Assembly (NCBI GenBank): GCA_951640165.1 | Contig: OX621255.1 | Coordinates: forward strand, 1,736,001 to 1,800,000 | From: Pseudoips prasinana | Lineage: Eukaryota > Arthropoda > Insecta > Lepidoptera > Nolidae | Direction: 5' to 3' | Length of the DNA: 64,000 nucleotides | In this document: one piece after another, positions 11,642 to 22,696 of the stretch | How the letters are laid out: the number at the start of each line of letters is the position of its first letter | Position numbering within the stretch: the first letter of the stretch is position 1 | Notes under the pieces: generated by a model | The model's database searches: none | Seen by the model: only the letters and a program-made list of their open reading frames with translations | Told to the model about the DNA's origin: nothing | Position numbers and translations under genes: made by a program

Positions 11642-13580
11642 CTAGCTTTTGCCCGCGACTTCGTCCGCGTGGATTAGTGACTTCCGGCAGATTTTTGGTT
11701 TTACCCACATAGTTACAGATCTCGCGGGATCTCTTCAAAAATGAAATGTGGAAGATATTCTAGGGAACTCTTCGAAAATCAACATAATGAGCTCTGCGTT
11801 TGAATTGAAGATATGTATACTCATTTAGGGCATTAAAGCCGTTATTGCCGATCGAAAAAGGTGAAAATGTTATTTTTCCCTTATTTTCAAAATATTATTT
11901 TGATTTGCCATTTCAGAAAAAAATACTGTTTCTCCCTTGACAAATGTTCTATTATTTTAGGCTTTAAAGATTATTAAAGTTTCTTACACCAAGACATTTC
12001 TGTATACCACGTTTTTAGTTTTGCCATCCTTTGCAAAAATATATAGGTCTTGTGGTTTTGACACTCTTGAGCACGCAACTTGCAACTCTTTTAGCTCGAG
12101 CTCCGCTGGAACTACGTGCTAAATTGGACTTGCGTTTTCTCGTCATTGAAAAAAGTAGTTTAAAAAAGAACTTAAACTAAAGAAATATTACAATTTTTCC
12201 GAACTTAAATTGAACACTAACTGAAAACAAAAGACTTAAAAAAACGAATTACTAACTTGATAACAATTTAAAAGAAATCATATTACTACTATTCTCTTAA
12301 TAACCAAGCTTAAAACTAAATAATTTAAAAGGAACGATTCAATTAATTTAAAAATTAAAACAAATTTAGACATACAATTTTAGTATCTACTAATAAGATC
12401 AAACTAAAATCGAGATCAAACTAAACTTACATTTTAGATTTTACAACAACCAGACAACCCAACAAATAAACCTTTTAATCGACAAATACAACGGAACCAA
12501 TTTTGAAAACAACCACCAGACAACCCAACAAATAAACCTTTTAATCTACTAATACAACGGAGCCAATTTTAAATTTACGAAACGATCAATCCACAATTCC
12601 ACGACAGTACCGAAGCGCTCGGCCGATACCCAACCAAATGCGTGTAACGAAACCATAGCGCGATCTATTTCAATCCCAACGTCATCTATCGAGCATAGTG
12701 ACAACTCGGATTATTTATCTATACTCCGTTCGGGTATTTTCTTTGTACTAAAAGTTTTATTTTATTGATATAATTTTTTTCATACCTTTTAACTATTTAT
12801 TTACTTTTTTCGTATGAATTTTCAGTACTAAATTGATACCGACTCTTGACCAATAGATGGCGCTATTTTATTTTTTATTTTATTTTTTGTAATAAAAACT
12901 ATCCTATGTCCTTTCTCAAGTTCCAAACTATGTCTGTACCAAATTTCACACAAATCGGTTCAGTAGTTTAGGCGTGAAGCAAAGACAGACAGACAGAGTT
13001 ACTTTCGCATTTATAATATTAGTTTGGATTTTCATACCTTTTTACTATTTATTTACATTTTTCCGATGAATTTTCAGTACTAAATTGATACCGACTCTTG
13101 ACCAATAGATGGCGCTATTTTATTTATTATTTAATTTTTTGTAATAAAAACTATCCTATGTCCTTTCTTAAGTTCCAAACTATGTCTGTACCAAATTTCA
13201 CAAAAATCGGTTCAATAGTTTAGTCGTGAAGCAAAGACAGACAGACAGAGTTACTTTCGCATTTATAATATTAGTTTAGATTTTCATTCCTTTTTACTAT
13301 TTATTTACATTTTTCCGATGAATTTTCAGTACTGAATTGATGCCGACTCTTGACCAATAGATAAAGCTATTTTATTTTTTATTTTATTTTTTGTAATAAA
13401 AACTATCCTATGTCCTTTCTTAAGTTCCAAACTATGTCTGTACCAAATTTCACAAAAATTGGTTCAGTAGTTTAGGCGTGAAGCAAAGACAGACAGACAG
13501 ACAGAAAGACAGACAGAAAGACAGACAGAAAGACAGACAGACAGACAGAGTTACTTTCGCATTTATAATATTAGTTTGGA
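11642..13580 (-). mobile_element. Helitron with a triplicated 5' end
   Basis: On the minus strand it starts TCCAAACTAATATTATAAAT after an A, and ends with a GC hairpin (CGCGGACGAAGTCGCGGGC), AAAAGCTAG, then T. About 1.94 kb, with no readable Rep/helicase. The 5'-terminal 250 bases occur three times in tandem (12771-13580); the copies differ in small indels and in the length of the CAGA run. The interior (11850-12770) has two 60-bp direct repeats around 12440-12560. Confidence 0.8.
12771..13580 (-). repeat. Three tandem copies of a Helitron 5' end
   Basis: Units of about 250 bp, each with ACCAATAGAT, CTATCCTATGTCCTTTCT, CGGTTCAGTAGTTTAGGCGT and AGTTACTTTCGCATTTATAA. The copy at the true 5' end (plus-strand right) has a longer CAGA/GAAAGACAGACA stretch, 13485-13548. 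Confidence 0.85.
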
Positions 13581-13980
13581 TAAATTATAGAATATAATAT
13601 AATTTGATAAGAAATCAATGCTGATAATTGCATGCTGTGCGGAACGCTTTTTTGTAACTATTCATTATTCGAAATCAACGTTCTATTATACGTCTTATTA
13701 AACAATTTTTATGTTTTAATCGATTTATAATGGGGTGTAAAATCCAGAATTGTGAATGATTTAGTAAAACATGGGGTTGAGGAAATATACTAGCAATACC
13801 AATTTTCAAGTGTCAAATCTAAGACCAGTGTTGCCAAGTTAATGATTTTCCCGTCAAACGTGACGGGTTAACTGAAAATTTGATTAATGGCTGGCGGATA
13901 TTTATATTGTTTCCTATTATTTTTATTAATAGGCTATTTTTAAATGCACTTCGACGTTTCATATTTGCAGTTTTCATATT

Positions 13981-14405
13981 GGTGTCTGACTTGTTAAAGA
14001 CGCCCTATAGGCCACTAACATGGTAACGACTGTTTTCTAATGAATACAACCGAGACCGACAGCTTAATATGCCCTACAAAGCACAGAAAATTTGATAACC
14101 ATTTTGACAGTCACCTATCTTTGGATTGACCGCACCTTCTTAACCTTATTGACTGGTGAGGGCGATTGATTATGAGGGCTTTTAAATGGACCTCGACTAA
14201 TAATATGGGCAGTGGTCATATTAGTGTCTGAGTTGTTTAAGACGCCCAACAGGCCACTAACATAACGACTGTTTTCTAATGAATACAACCGAGAACGACA
14301 ACTTAATGTGCCCTACAAAGCACAGAAAATTAGAACACCATTTTGACGTTCACCTATCTTTGGACTGACCGCACCTGCTTAACCTTATTGACCGGTGAGG
14401 GCAAT
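13981..14405 (+). repeat. Tandem duplication of about 240 bp
   Basis: Two copies of a unit containing GGCCACTAACAT, ACGACTGTTTTCTAATGAAT, GCCCTACAAAGCACAGAAAA and ACCGCACCT.CTTAACCTTA. The second copy is interrupted by the TIR element at 14405-14822 and resumes with TTGATTATGAG.GCTTTTAAA. Confidence 0.75.
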
Positions 14406-14822
14406 GAGGGCTACCGTTTTTGTGCTCACCAGTCGGCCACTGTCGCGGAAGGTCCACTATAGCTGATCAAAATCATTGTTATTGTGGACGCGACGAATGT
14501 TTTTACGAAAAATATTTAAAATCCTGTTAAAGTGTTTCATAAATAGCATGCCGCAGTGTTGTGCAGTCCCCGCACAACACTGTGGCATGCTATTTATGAA
14601 ACACTTTAACAGGATTATAAATATTTTTTCAAATATTTATTACAGTCATCGAGCTGTTACTCATTTTGTAATTTATTTAGTTTTAAACCAAAATGTTTAG
14701 TTATAATCGCAGTTTTTATTAATAAACAGCGTAACCCGAACAAAAACAGTGTATTTTGACGTTTCGTAGACCTGCCGCGATGCTAGCGCCTCTAGCGGCA
14801 AATTGATACGCGGTAGCCCTCA
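14405..14822. mobile_element. MITE with TGAGGGCTACCG ends and a giant hairpin
   Basis: The ends are perfect 12-bp inverted repeats (TGAGGGCTACCG / CGGTAGCCCTCA), inserted in the second unit of the 240-bp tandem duplication. Its centre is a hairpin (14508-14629) with arms of about 58 bp and few mismatches. No coding sequence; superfamily not assigned. Confidence 0.7.
14508..14629. repeat. Long near-perfect hairpin
   Basis: Arms beginning AAAAATATTTAAAATCCTGT pair over about 58 positions around a 7-nt loop (AGTCCCC), with one or two mismatches. If transcribed, the RNA would be a strong Dicer-type duplex. Confidence 0.85.
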
Positions 14823-15254
14823 TTGATTATGAGTGCTTTTAAATGGACTTCATTTATTTGTCAGTCATCTTAAACTTAGTGAGTAGACAAATTTAAAAGT
14901 AAAGTTTCAAATTAATGTTTTCCACTAATATAAACATAATATGAAGCTCATTGATACTGTATATTGATGCTGACTGATATTAACACATTGCTCACAAGGT
15001 TTAGCCTATTTATTTTTCCCAACTTAGTTCAATAATACATCAATATATCGTTTTACAAATAACTTGTTGAGTATAATTTGCCGTGTCAACTATATCTTAT
15101 TACGTTCCTTAATAATTATCGCATTAATTTATCGAAATTATCTCCTTGGATTTTATTATAATAAGATATTTAATTGTCTGCTACTGACGAAATATTTCAT
15201 TCAACTTGGCGGATTTTAAAATAATTGTTGGCAGCACTACCTGTCAGTCCATGA

Positions 15255-15338
15255 CGTACTCCCTTTCTTCTTGACTTTTTGTTCAAGACGAACGTTTATT
15301 TTCGGCATTTACACGTTTCGTGTCATAACGACTTAAAA
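15255..15338 (+). promoter_or_regulatory. RpLP2 TCT initiator and untranslated exon 1
   Basis: A pyrimidine tract CTCCCTTTCTTCTT fits the TCT initiator (YC+1TTTYY) of insect ribosomal-protein genes, placing the start near C at 15263. The exon then runs about 76 nt to a consensus donor, AAAA|GTAAGT at 15339. The resulting mRNA would begin with a terminal oligopyrimidine tract, linking its translation to TOR signalling as in other ribosomal proteins. Start site inferred, not measured. Confidence 0.65.
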
Positions 15339-16287
15339 GTAAGTGATATTTCAAAAATATATATGTTGTGATATTGTTTAGTGTATTATCTAAAAGTGCT
15401 GTAAAGTATCTTGCTTAATTATCCTGATGTTTTGGTGATATTGGCGGATTCAGTTTGTTGTTCCGCACTTTGCTTATGGCGGTAAATTCCTCGCGGTGTT
15501 TCTATGTATGTGTCTGTTCAGATATCGGCCTAATCTGTGAACTGTTTTATACTACACGAGCATGATAGCTATTTTCCTATAAGTATAGTTCTTTCTCGTT
15601 ATTGGTACTTTGATTTTATGGCCATGTGCAATGTTTATTGAAGTTGCAATCCAGTTATTTTGATCGTTTGACGTCATTAGGGGTGTTAATCATGTTTGAT
15701 TTCTAAAATTGGCTTCTCATATTTAATAGAGTATTAGTATCAATACGTTATGAAATAAAAGAAGTGATGTTTAAGTGCTATTTACATGCTTTTGTTGACA
15801 TAACCTCAACACTACATTTTTCCATTGTATTTAAAAAATAGCATGTCTTCATGCAATATTGCGTCTAAGGTTGGTTCATTAGTAATTTTTATGTGTCCTA
15901 CTATTAAATTCCTCTTAATTTGCTTACCTCATCACTGGGTTAACATTTAACCTAGGCCCTATAAATGTGTTGTGATCAAATTGTAAGGCCCAAATGCTTT
16001 CTATATTGAGTATCATTTCAGGTGTGGACATAAGCATCTTAGTACTATTAATAATTAGACCATCATTACTGAATGTTGGTCTAAATATTAATAGTTCAAA
16101 GATGCAATGTAGTAATTAACCCTTAATCGGACACTGGGATAATAGTTCCCACTTCATTTTAGACTCTATTATGTTGTAATAAGAGCCAAAATCAATGATA
16201 ATAGCCTATAATATATATAATAAATGGCCAATAATTAACCTACAAATACTTTCACATTTACATCTGCTCTTAGTTCCAGGACTGATT

Positions 16288-16354
16288 GCATGATAAGCCC
16301 AGAAAAAAAAAAACTTACAATCCTTGACAACAGTGTCATATTGAAAACCTGATA
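16288..16354 (+). ncRNA. Weak C/D-box-like pattern in RpLP2 intron 1
   Basis: ATGATAA at 16288 resembles a C box and CTGA at 16349-16352 a D box, 81 nt before the acceptor. No convincing terminal stem and no recognised rRNA complement. Listed only because the position is typical of intronic snoRNAs. Confidence 0.15.
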
Positions 16355-16434
16355 CAACCCACTGTCCCTTAAGGCCCATTAAAGTAACTGTTATATCTAC
16401 AAATACTTAAGATAAAAATATAAATAATTTCAGA

Positions 16435-16606
16435 ATGCGTTACGTGGCCGCGTATTTACTAGCTGTGCTGGGAGGCAAGGCAGCCCCTGCTGCGGCGGAC
16501 GTTGAGAAAATCCTCAGCTCCGTGGGCATTGAAGCTGATGCCGAGAAGCTAAAGAAAGTCATCTCCCAGCTCAATGGCAAGAGCATCGAAGAGTTGATTG
16601 AGCAGG
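16435..16606 (+). CDS. RpLP2: RpLP2 coding exon 1 (dimerisation domain)
   Basis: Acceptor AATTTCAG at 16433, one untranslated base, then 57 codons plus one base; donor GG|GTATGT. Encodes the whole N-terminal helical domain. Confidence 0.95.
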
Positions 16607-19490
16607 GTATGTACATTTAAACTACAACACAAGGCTTCTGTATTAAAATAAACTACCTACTAATGGCACATTCACACCAACATGCGCATCGACAAGACAT
16701 CTAAGCGGTTGTTGCGGTGCTGTCAGTACTATGTGCTGCATCAAAACAAGTGGTTACAATAAAGTTTATTTCTGCAATCTCTTTAAAAATCTGTTGAAAG
16801 GCTGGCTAAACTAGGCTTGATGAGAACTTTCATATTTTAACCATCTACTGATTTATAAAACAAAAATGTTTTAATTAAAAATAATAATAGGTATCTAAAA
16901 CATTAATAATTACACCCTACAGCTTCAATAGTAGGTAATTATTTCATCAACTAGGATTAGTTACCTTACTGTCCATATTTATACTGTGACAAGGCTGAGA
17001 AAAATTTTTACAATGCTGGTGATTCCATCATACAGTAAACTAATTTAAAAGTCATTGTGTCTCTCTCAAAGTCTGAATTTTTTATTACATTCCACAATGT
17101 TTGTATAATAGTTGGTAGACATAATAAGTTAGGTATCAATTGTGGACCCTGCAGGGTACAGCACAGACTATATTATTATGCACTTTGGGCATTTTTTATC
17201 AGGCTATATTTTTTGTGTCCCTGCAGACTACTAATGCATTATAGAAGTATCTATTTGGGACAGCATATCATGCAAACAGAAGAGATACAAACACTGCACA
17301 ATCAATCAAAAAGGAAGTTTATTAAAGTTATAGGATTAAGCAGTGAACTCTAACAAATCAATGAGCTCTGCTACAATAGATCAGAAATAGTTGAGGGAGC
17401 AAATGCCAAGAAGGCAGCTAGCTCCAAATAACAAAAATAATAATAAAATAGGTATTATATTATTATAGTTAGTCATAAATTTATTTATTATACTTAATTA
17501 AACTTTACATTTTATTATTTTATAAGCCTGCCATTTTTATATCATTTATTTAGAATATACCTTGTATGAAAAGAACAGGTTTTGCATAGAATCTCAAATG
17601 GGCCTGTTGGTGTGGTTGGCAAATGCTTGCTTTTCATGCCCATGCACAGGTATTTGTGTGCATGAACATGTTTGTTTGACCTGAGTCCTGGGTGTAATTA
17701 TCTATATAAGATGTATTTACAAAAGAAAAGTAGTATATCAGTTATCTGGTTTCCATAGTGCAAGACAAGCTCTGCTTGGTTTGGGATCAGATGGCCATGT
17801 CTAAATATGTCCCAGGATATTGTCCCATGACTATGTAGTTTTCAATGATGGCAGCTAATACATAGTTATTAAATAGTACAGATCTATAATAAAAAAGCCA
17901 AATGCCCCATGGTTCATCACCAACAAGCAGCTGCATAAGGATTTAAAAGACAGAATTGTAATCCACCAAAACAAACTAGCCCAAAAATTGATGGAAAAAC
18001 AATCATCAAAGCGCAGACTCAAACGCAAAATACCACAAGATGTGCTAATATAAATGTACATATTTAGTATAAGGGTTCGACATAGGTCTCACTCCTTAAA
18101 AAGCCAATTGCAGTGACAGACATACAGCTTAATGTCCTACAATAGTGACAGATTGCTGTAATAAAAAAAAAAAAACTAAAATTGCTATAACAATGCCAAG
18201 GTTTCGTTTTGTAATATCATGTAGTAGTGTTTGGAGGTAGAATCCTGTTAGTAGTGAGTGCTATGCTGATGTGTGCTGTGTGCAGGTCGCGACAAGCTGT
18301 CCAGCATGCCGGTGGGCGGCGCAGCGCCAGCGGCGGCAGCGGGTGCGGCGCCGGCCGCAGCCCAGGAGGAGAAGAAAGGTTCGTAACCCCCCATACTATC
18401 TGTGTTTCTACATCTAAGCTAACCCTTCTGGGGTTATACACCAGGCAAAGCCCAAGTCTCACTGTAATTTATTCATCAAACAAATCTCCAGAGCAGCGTA
18501 GAATTGGGAAATAAGTGAGTGCATGACGCTGGCTGGGCTGTAATTATACGACAACAGAATAAGTATTATGTCTGAGGCTTATGAGCAACTTCAACAACTC
18601 TACCCTACATATAACATATTCTTGTTGGCACATCATCATCATCATCATTACAGCTAAATAAGTCCACTGCTGGACAAGCCTCCCTCAAGAATCGTCTTGG
18701 GGGGATATGCCATAATCGCCACGCTTGGCAGGCGGGTTGGCGATCGCAGTAAGATAGTCATAGTAATCAGAAGGAAGCTGCTGCCCTTCCTCAGGTAGAT
18801 ATTCCCTCGGGTCGACTTCTACGCCCCCCACGGGATGAGATGGGGTGATGATATTCTGATTCTGATATTTGTCGCCGTCACCACACAGCAGGTTGGCACA
18901 CATTAAATTAATTATAACTGTAAACACCATATTAAAAAAACATACATATCTGCAAATCAAGTAAATAAATGTATAAAGACTTAACAAACAAAATTCACAG
19001 AAAATACATACGGACATTTAAAAATAGATTATGGATGACATAAATAGCTATCCTGTGTAGTAATGCAAATGTCCATGAGCAGCGGTTACCACTTACCATC
19101 AGGTGGGTTGCTAGCTCTGCCTCGAAAAGCAATAAAAAAGTAATGAAGCAAATAAAACTTCAAGAAAACTGCTGTTTGGAGCAAGATTATCACCTTAATA
19201 TTACCTTTTGTGTACATTTGATGTGTGTTCTAACAAAACTAGATGTCCAGGAGTGCAAAAACATAATAATTTTGTAGAAATTATTTATGATGAATTAAAC
19301 ATTACCATCTTTCGACTGAAAGACCTTGCTGTAAACTACCCTAACTGATGATTCACAAAGTCTTATGCACTCCACTCTCATTCTAAAACTTTCTCTAAGT
19401 CTTGTTATTTATCTTGCAGAAGAGAAAGAGACCAAAAAGGAAGAGTCTGAATCAGAAGATGAGGACATGGGCTTCGGTCTTTTCGACTAA
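16435..19490 (+). CDS. RpLP2: 60S acidic ribosomal protein P2 (three coding exons)
   Basis: P2 forms dimers with P1 that bind P0 in the lateral stalk of the large ribosomal subunit and recruit elongation factors. Coding exons 16435-16606, 18286-18378 and 19420-19490 join in frame to 111 aa, the normal length. Residues 1-60 are the helical dimerisation domain (MRYVAAYLLAVLGG start, then the ILSSVGIEADAEKLKKVISQ helix region). Next comes an Ala/Gly/Pro hinge (about 66-85), then a charged stretch ending in the diagnostic stalk tail SEDEDMGFGLFD, which contacts GTPase factors. All junctions are GT-AG. The ATG lies one base inside exon 2, so exon 1 is fully untranslated. GC-rich codons contrast with the AT-rich surroundings. 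Confidence 0.97.
16850..17600. other. RpLP2 intron 2, no feature seen
   Basis: AT-rich intron sequence. A 98-codon frame at 17057 has no recognisable content. Confidence 0.5.
17601..17822 (+). repeat. tRNA-derived SINE with a deleted B box
   Basis: Starts GGCCTGTTGGTGTGGTTGGC and keeps GTGTGCATGAACATG, GTAATTATCTATATAAG and the GTTTGGGATCAGATGGCC..TGTCCCAGGATAT tail. The stretch with the B box (GGTCGTGGGTTCGATTCC in the 42873 copy) is missing, so the copy cannot be transcribed by Pol III from its own promoter. Lies in RpLP2 intron 2. Confidence 0.8.
17884..18057 (+). pseudogene. Jockey-clade LINE C-terminal fragment
   Basis: The frame reads NAPWFITNKQLHKDLKD, then a Lys-rich helix and RRLKRKIPQDVLI before a stop. 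NAPWF(V/I)(T)N..(L/I)H.DL is the signature of the Jockey ORF2 C-terminus. Intronic, 5' truncated. Confidence 0.65.
18286..18378 (+). CDS. RpLP2: RpLP2 coding exon 2 (Ala-rich hinge)
   Basis: Acceptor GTGTGCAG; 93 nt; donor AAG|GTTCGT. Encodes GRDKLSSMPVGG followed by the flexible Ala/Pro/Gly hinge and QEEKK. Confidence 0.93.
18629..18895 (-). repeat. Repeat family C copy
   Basis: On the minus strand: CACCCCATCTCATCCCGTGG, GTCGACCCGAGGGAATATCT, then CTTGTCCAGCAGTGGACTTA and an (ATG)n tail. Nearly identical to the inserted copy at 54632-54896, so its boundaries are well set. Lies in RpLP2 intron 3. Confidence 0.8.
19283..19352 (+). ncRNA. C/D-box snoRNA, copy 1 (RpLP2 intron 3)
   Basis: C box ATGATGA at 19287-19293, D' CTGA at 19316-19319, a degenerate C' (TTGCTGTA) and D box CTGA at 19345-19348; the D box ends 71 nt before the acceptor of the last P2 coding exon. 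The sequence before D', ACCATCTTTCG, is the exact complement of CGAAAGATGGT in 28S rRNA. The fifth-nucleotide rule puts 2'-O-methylation on the second A of GAAAG, the U32/U51-type site (yeast 25S A807, human 28S A1511, numbers from memory). Confidence 0.85.
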
Positions 19491-19504
19491 ATGCACTTCT
19501 ATTG
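19420..19504 (+). CDS. RpLP2: RpLP2 coding exon 3 and start of 3' UTR
   Basis: Acceptor ATCTTGCAG. Codes the acidic C-terminus to TAA at 19488-19490, then 14 nt of UTR to a strong donor, ATTG|GTGAGT at 19505. No polyadenylation signal follows closely, so splicing into a downstream untranslated exon is likely. Confidence 0.85.
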
Positions 19505-19654
19505 GTGAGTATACTTTTTTTTTTTAGCTTTTTTGACAATTTTTTTTATTGTTATATCACACTCAACATATTGTAAAACTTGTCATCTGAAAGGAGTCTA
19601 TTATTCCAGTACCGGATGTTTCACATTGTTGGTTATATCAATATCAAAGAGGTG

Positions 19655-19975
19655 GCGCTCATAACTAGAAGCTCTCACCGGTCCGTAAGCGATTGGTTAA
19701 GCAACAAAGCTCGCGGTCAGTCCATAGATGGGTGACTACCAAAGTGGTTTAATTTCTGAGCGTCTCCGTACTTTGAGGGGGCACGTTAAGCTGTTGGTTC
19801 CGGTTGTAGCCATTAAGCAGCAGTCGTTAAGCCATGTCAGAGGCCTACTGGGCGGCTTGAACAACTCCAGTAACCACTGCCCATACGATAAGTAAGTAAA
19901 GGGCACATAAACTGTTTTCAAGTCATGTCAGAGGTCATTAAGCAGCTTGAATGACCCTGTTATCGCTGCTATTCC
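19655..19975 (+). repeat. 5S-rRNA-derived SINE (SINE3 type)
   Basis: 19668-19745 resembles 5S rRNA: GGTTAAGCAACAAAGCTCGCGGTCAGTCCATAGATGGGTGACTACC lines up with the C-box/internal-promoter half of 5S, split here as GGTTAAGCAAC, GCGGTCAGT and GATGGGTGAC. The tail runs through GGGGGCACGTTAAGCTGTTG. A second copy lies at 40088-40265. Confidence 0.75.
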
Positions 19976-20084
19976 TGCAGACCAGAAAGATACTTGATGT
20001 TAATATTGACATTATCAGCAATGTGTAGCACCTAGTATGGGAATACTATATTAAATGATTATGGGGCGCCTCCAATATTACTAG

Positions 20085-20470
20085 GTAAAATTTTGCGATA
20101 AAGCTATGTTAAGCTTGATTATGTATCAAAGAACTTTATTCGTCCAAAGCATTGATTGTCATTTGATATCCATAGTGAGAAATTTATGGCAAAAAATATG
20201 TAATTAGCTACAAGTCAATACCCTTCATTTGGTATCCATATTGAGGGAGTTGTATAGTATAAATATATGTTATTCCCTCATTTTGTAGCAGTGGCCATCT
20301 TTGCCCAAATTTTCATCAAACATAAATAAGAACACTCCCTACTAATTCACCTTTCAAACAAAATCGAAATCTGTTCATCTGTTTAAGAACTACAATGCCA
20401 CACACACATGGACAGACATTGTAATCTAATGCAAAAAGAGGGGACTCTTTGCGTCGGGAGTTAAAAATAC
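20085..20470 (+). repeat. Dispersed repeat ending GTCGGGAGTTAAAAAT
   Basis: Contains TTTGGTATCCATATTGAGGGA, ACAAAATCGAAATCTGTTCA and CACACATGGACAGACA, ending ACTCTTTGCGTCGGGAGTTA. Such ends are common in lepidopteran intergenic DNA; the blocks at 22880-23137 look related. Non-coding, class unknown. Confidence 0.5.
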
Positions 20471-20563
20471 AACAATATCTAAAGAAACCCATCTACAAAA
20501 TGACTTCGGCCCAATAGCTGAACTGAGCTCGGTGTATAATGTCTTCCTTCTGGTTGTCCACAG

Positions 20564-20598
20564 AGCGCGGCGCTGGGCGTTATTCCGTTACCTATGGT
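20564..20598 (+). other. Possible RpLP2 3'-UTR exon
   Basis: GTTGTCCACAG acceptor, GC-rich 35-nt body, then GGT|GTAAGC. Alternatively this is the terminal exon and runs past ATAAAA at about 20605. Weaker than the exons at 22697 and 24729 because no snoRNA precedes it. Confidence 0.35.
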
Positions 20599-20879
20599 GT
20601 AAGCATAAAATGTCTGCAACTATGTTTCTATGAAATATATTGCTTTTAAACGTTTTGTTTTAGTTTTCTTTCTGAACATCCTTTATATGATTTGTGTTTA
20701 TAATTACATATATCTAATTTATAGAAGGCAACTGTTTCCCAGAGGGAAAGGCAGAGACAACGAATTTCCATTTGTTACAATCTTTGCACACCTCTTTTGC
20801 CTCTTGGAAACAGGTGTGAGTTTTATGTACGTATGTTACCAATGTTTGTGTATGTATTTTTCAAGTCTTAGATAGTTTT

Positions 20880-21575
20880 GTCAATAGTTTTAGATGATCG
20901 GTTAACTTCTATAACTGAGAAAAAATTATTAAAATCTGCTCTTTGAACAGATGTGTTGAAAGAGTAGATTTTAATTTTATAAGGTAATGAGAACGAATTG
21001 AGTTTTAGTTTCATAGCATTATTTGTAATGCACAGCATAAATCTAATCTTTAAAATTGTAAATTAAAATCATCTGAAAGGGTGTTAGCTAGGGAGTCCTA
21101 AATTTGATCTGCTAATCGTAGCTTAGCACAGAACATGTACCCCTGATTGGTAGGGGGTGTACGTTCGAGACCTGCTGGACGAATTAATTAACGTTTTCCC
21201 ATTTTTGAGGACAAGTTGAGTGCTCAGTTTTTCTGCCTTGGTATTCCAGTAGTCATAATATGACTGCTGATTACGAGGTTCTAGCTTCGATTACCGTAGA
21301 TTGATTCTTTGAAGTAGTTAATATTTTATAAAATAGTAACGACGTCAAAGAAAGTATGTTTTTTTTTTCGTTTCTGCATACACAATATAATGTATTGCAA
21401 TTATAAGACCTCAATGCCATTTTCATGAATTTGAACGATTGTGAATTTATAAGCAATTTAAGCTGCTTAAGTTACGCTTGGTATATAACATACATAAAGA
21501 TTTAAAATAAAGCCTACTTGAATTAGCCTTATAAGTATGTCATGGTACACCACTGTTGTTTGTAAGACTTAGATT
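20880..21575. other. No gene recognised
   Basis: Includes a tRNA-like phrase around 21125-21175 (ACGTTCGAGACCTGC) that lacks a complete fold. Nothing else supported. Confidence 0.4.
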
Positions 21576-21579
21576 CCAG

Positions 21580-21666
21580 GAGGAATTCTGATGACCAGAC
21601 CACGATGTCGACATTGGAAGGGTGGCGTGTTGTTGCCTGAGTCATCTCATGCTTCTTAGTATAATG
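21580..21666 (+). other. Possible non-coding host exon
   Basis: Acceptor TTAGATTCCAG and strong donor AATG|GTGAGT bound 87 nt without a long frame. It fits the chain of untranslated exons between P2 and the downstream snoRNAs. Confidence 0.45.
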
Positions 21667-22026
21667 GTGAGTTCAACTTTTGCTTTTACTATTACGCTGG
21701 TATAGAAATAAATCTCTGTATAGCAGGATACTTAACCCTTTAACTGGTAGAAGGAATTTTCTAATAGATTGATTTTGATCCTTATTACAAACCAAGAGAG
21801 TTCAAAATATGGTGGCAACTATATTGCCACTACCAGTTAGAGGGTAACACACAGCTCCTACAAACTCGGGCTCTGGGTTCAAATCCTGGATTGGTCCTGT
21901 GATTGAGATCAATATAGGTAGCACTGAAACCGTAGATACTCAATTGTCAGCTAGCCTATCCCATCAAATCTTGGGGATTTAAGTGTACTTTGCACTTCTG
22001 TTACTGCTGTGTTTGGATATGTATAT

Positions 22027-22163
22027 ATAATCATCATCATATCAGCCGAAAGACGTCCACTGCTGGACAAAGGCCTCCCCAAAGATCTCCAAAATTGACG
22101 GTCTTGCACTATTCGCATCCAGCAGTTTCGCACAAGATCATCGGTCCATCTTGTAGGGGGCCT
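22027..22163 (-). repeat. RTE-type LINE 3' end, short copy
   Basis: Plus strand starts (ATC)n-ATATCAGCCGAAAGACGTCC and continues TGGACAAAGGCCTCCCC to AAGATCATCGGTCCATCTTG. It is the inverse of the RTE C-terminal fragments at 41478 and 46011. 5' truncated. Confidence 0.75.
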
Positions 22164-22324
22164 TGTATATATAATATGATGCTTATTTTCTCTGTCAATA
22201 TTTAGGGCAACATTTAATTAAAATGAGACAATTAGATTGTCTCTGTCATTTTCTTAAGAACTATGCATTGAAAATTTATTGATAATGCACACAATCTGGG
22301 GCATTGTAATACTAAGCAGCTGAT

Positions 22325-22530
22325 TACCTCGCTGGTTTAGTGGTAGCGTTTTCAGCAGATAATGTAGTCGTCGGTCCGTACCGGACCTCTTTCCAGTTGT
22401 TCCTGGATCATGAGAGTGATGAATAGAAAGTGCCCCTGTGTTTGTGCACTACAATACGTCCCGCGCAGAAGGCTATTTTCCATTGGGATTGACTGTCGTT
22501 GCCGGAATTCGACCAGCAGAAGGATGATAT
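22325..22530 (+). repeat. tRNA-derived SINE
   Basis: The head GCTGGTTTAGTGGTAGCGTT is A-box-like. The body includes CCGGACCTCTTTCCAGTTGT, GATCATGAGAGTGATGAATA and GTCCCGCGCAGAAGGCTA. The minus copy at 48462-48710 and the short copy at 5225 share this body. Confidence 0.6.
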
Positions 22531-22555
22531 AAATCCTAAGCTAATGTTATCATGA

Positions 22556-22630
22556 TTTTATGATGATTTTAATTCACATTACACCATCTTTCGACTGAAA
22601 GTCTTTGCTGTATAATACTCAACTGACGAA
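22556..22630 (+). ncRNA. C/D-box snoRNA, copy 2
   Basis: C box ATGATGA at 22560-22566, D' CTGA at 22595-22598 preceded by CACCATCTTTCGA, C'-like TTGCTGTA, D box CTGA at 22623-22626. The D box ends 70 nt before the CAG acceptor of the untranslated exon at 22697. Same 28S guide as copy 1; the region between D' and D is only loosely conserved, so the D' guide is the selected one. Confidence 0.82.
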
Positions 22631-22696
22631 CTCCAATACTGCACATATTTTAGTTCTATTTATTTCCTGTTCTTATAGTAATTTGTATATTTACAG

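Noticed and set aside
17057..17353. 98-codon frame in RpLP2 intron 2
   Set aside because: No recognisable motif, AT-rich codon use and intronic position; probably chance or an old repeat.
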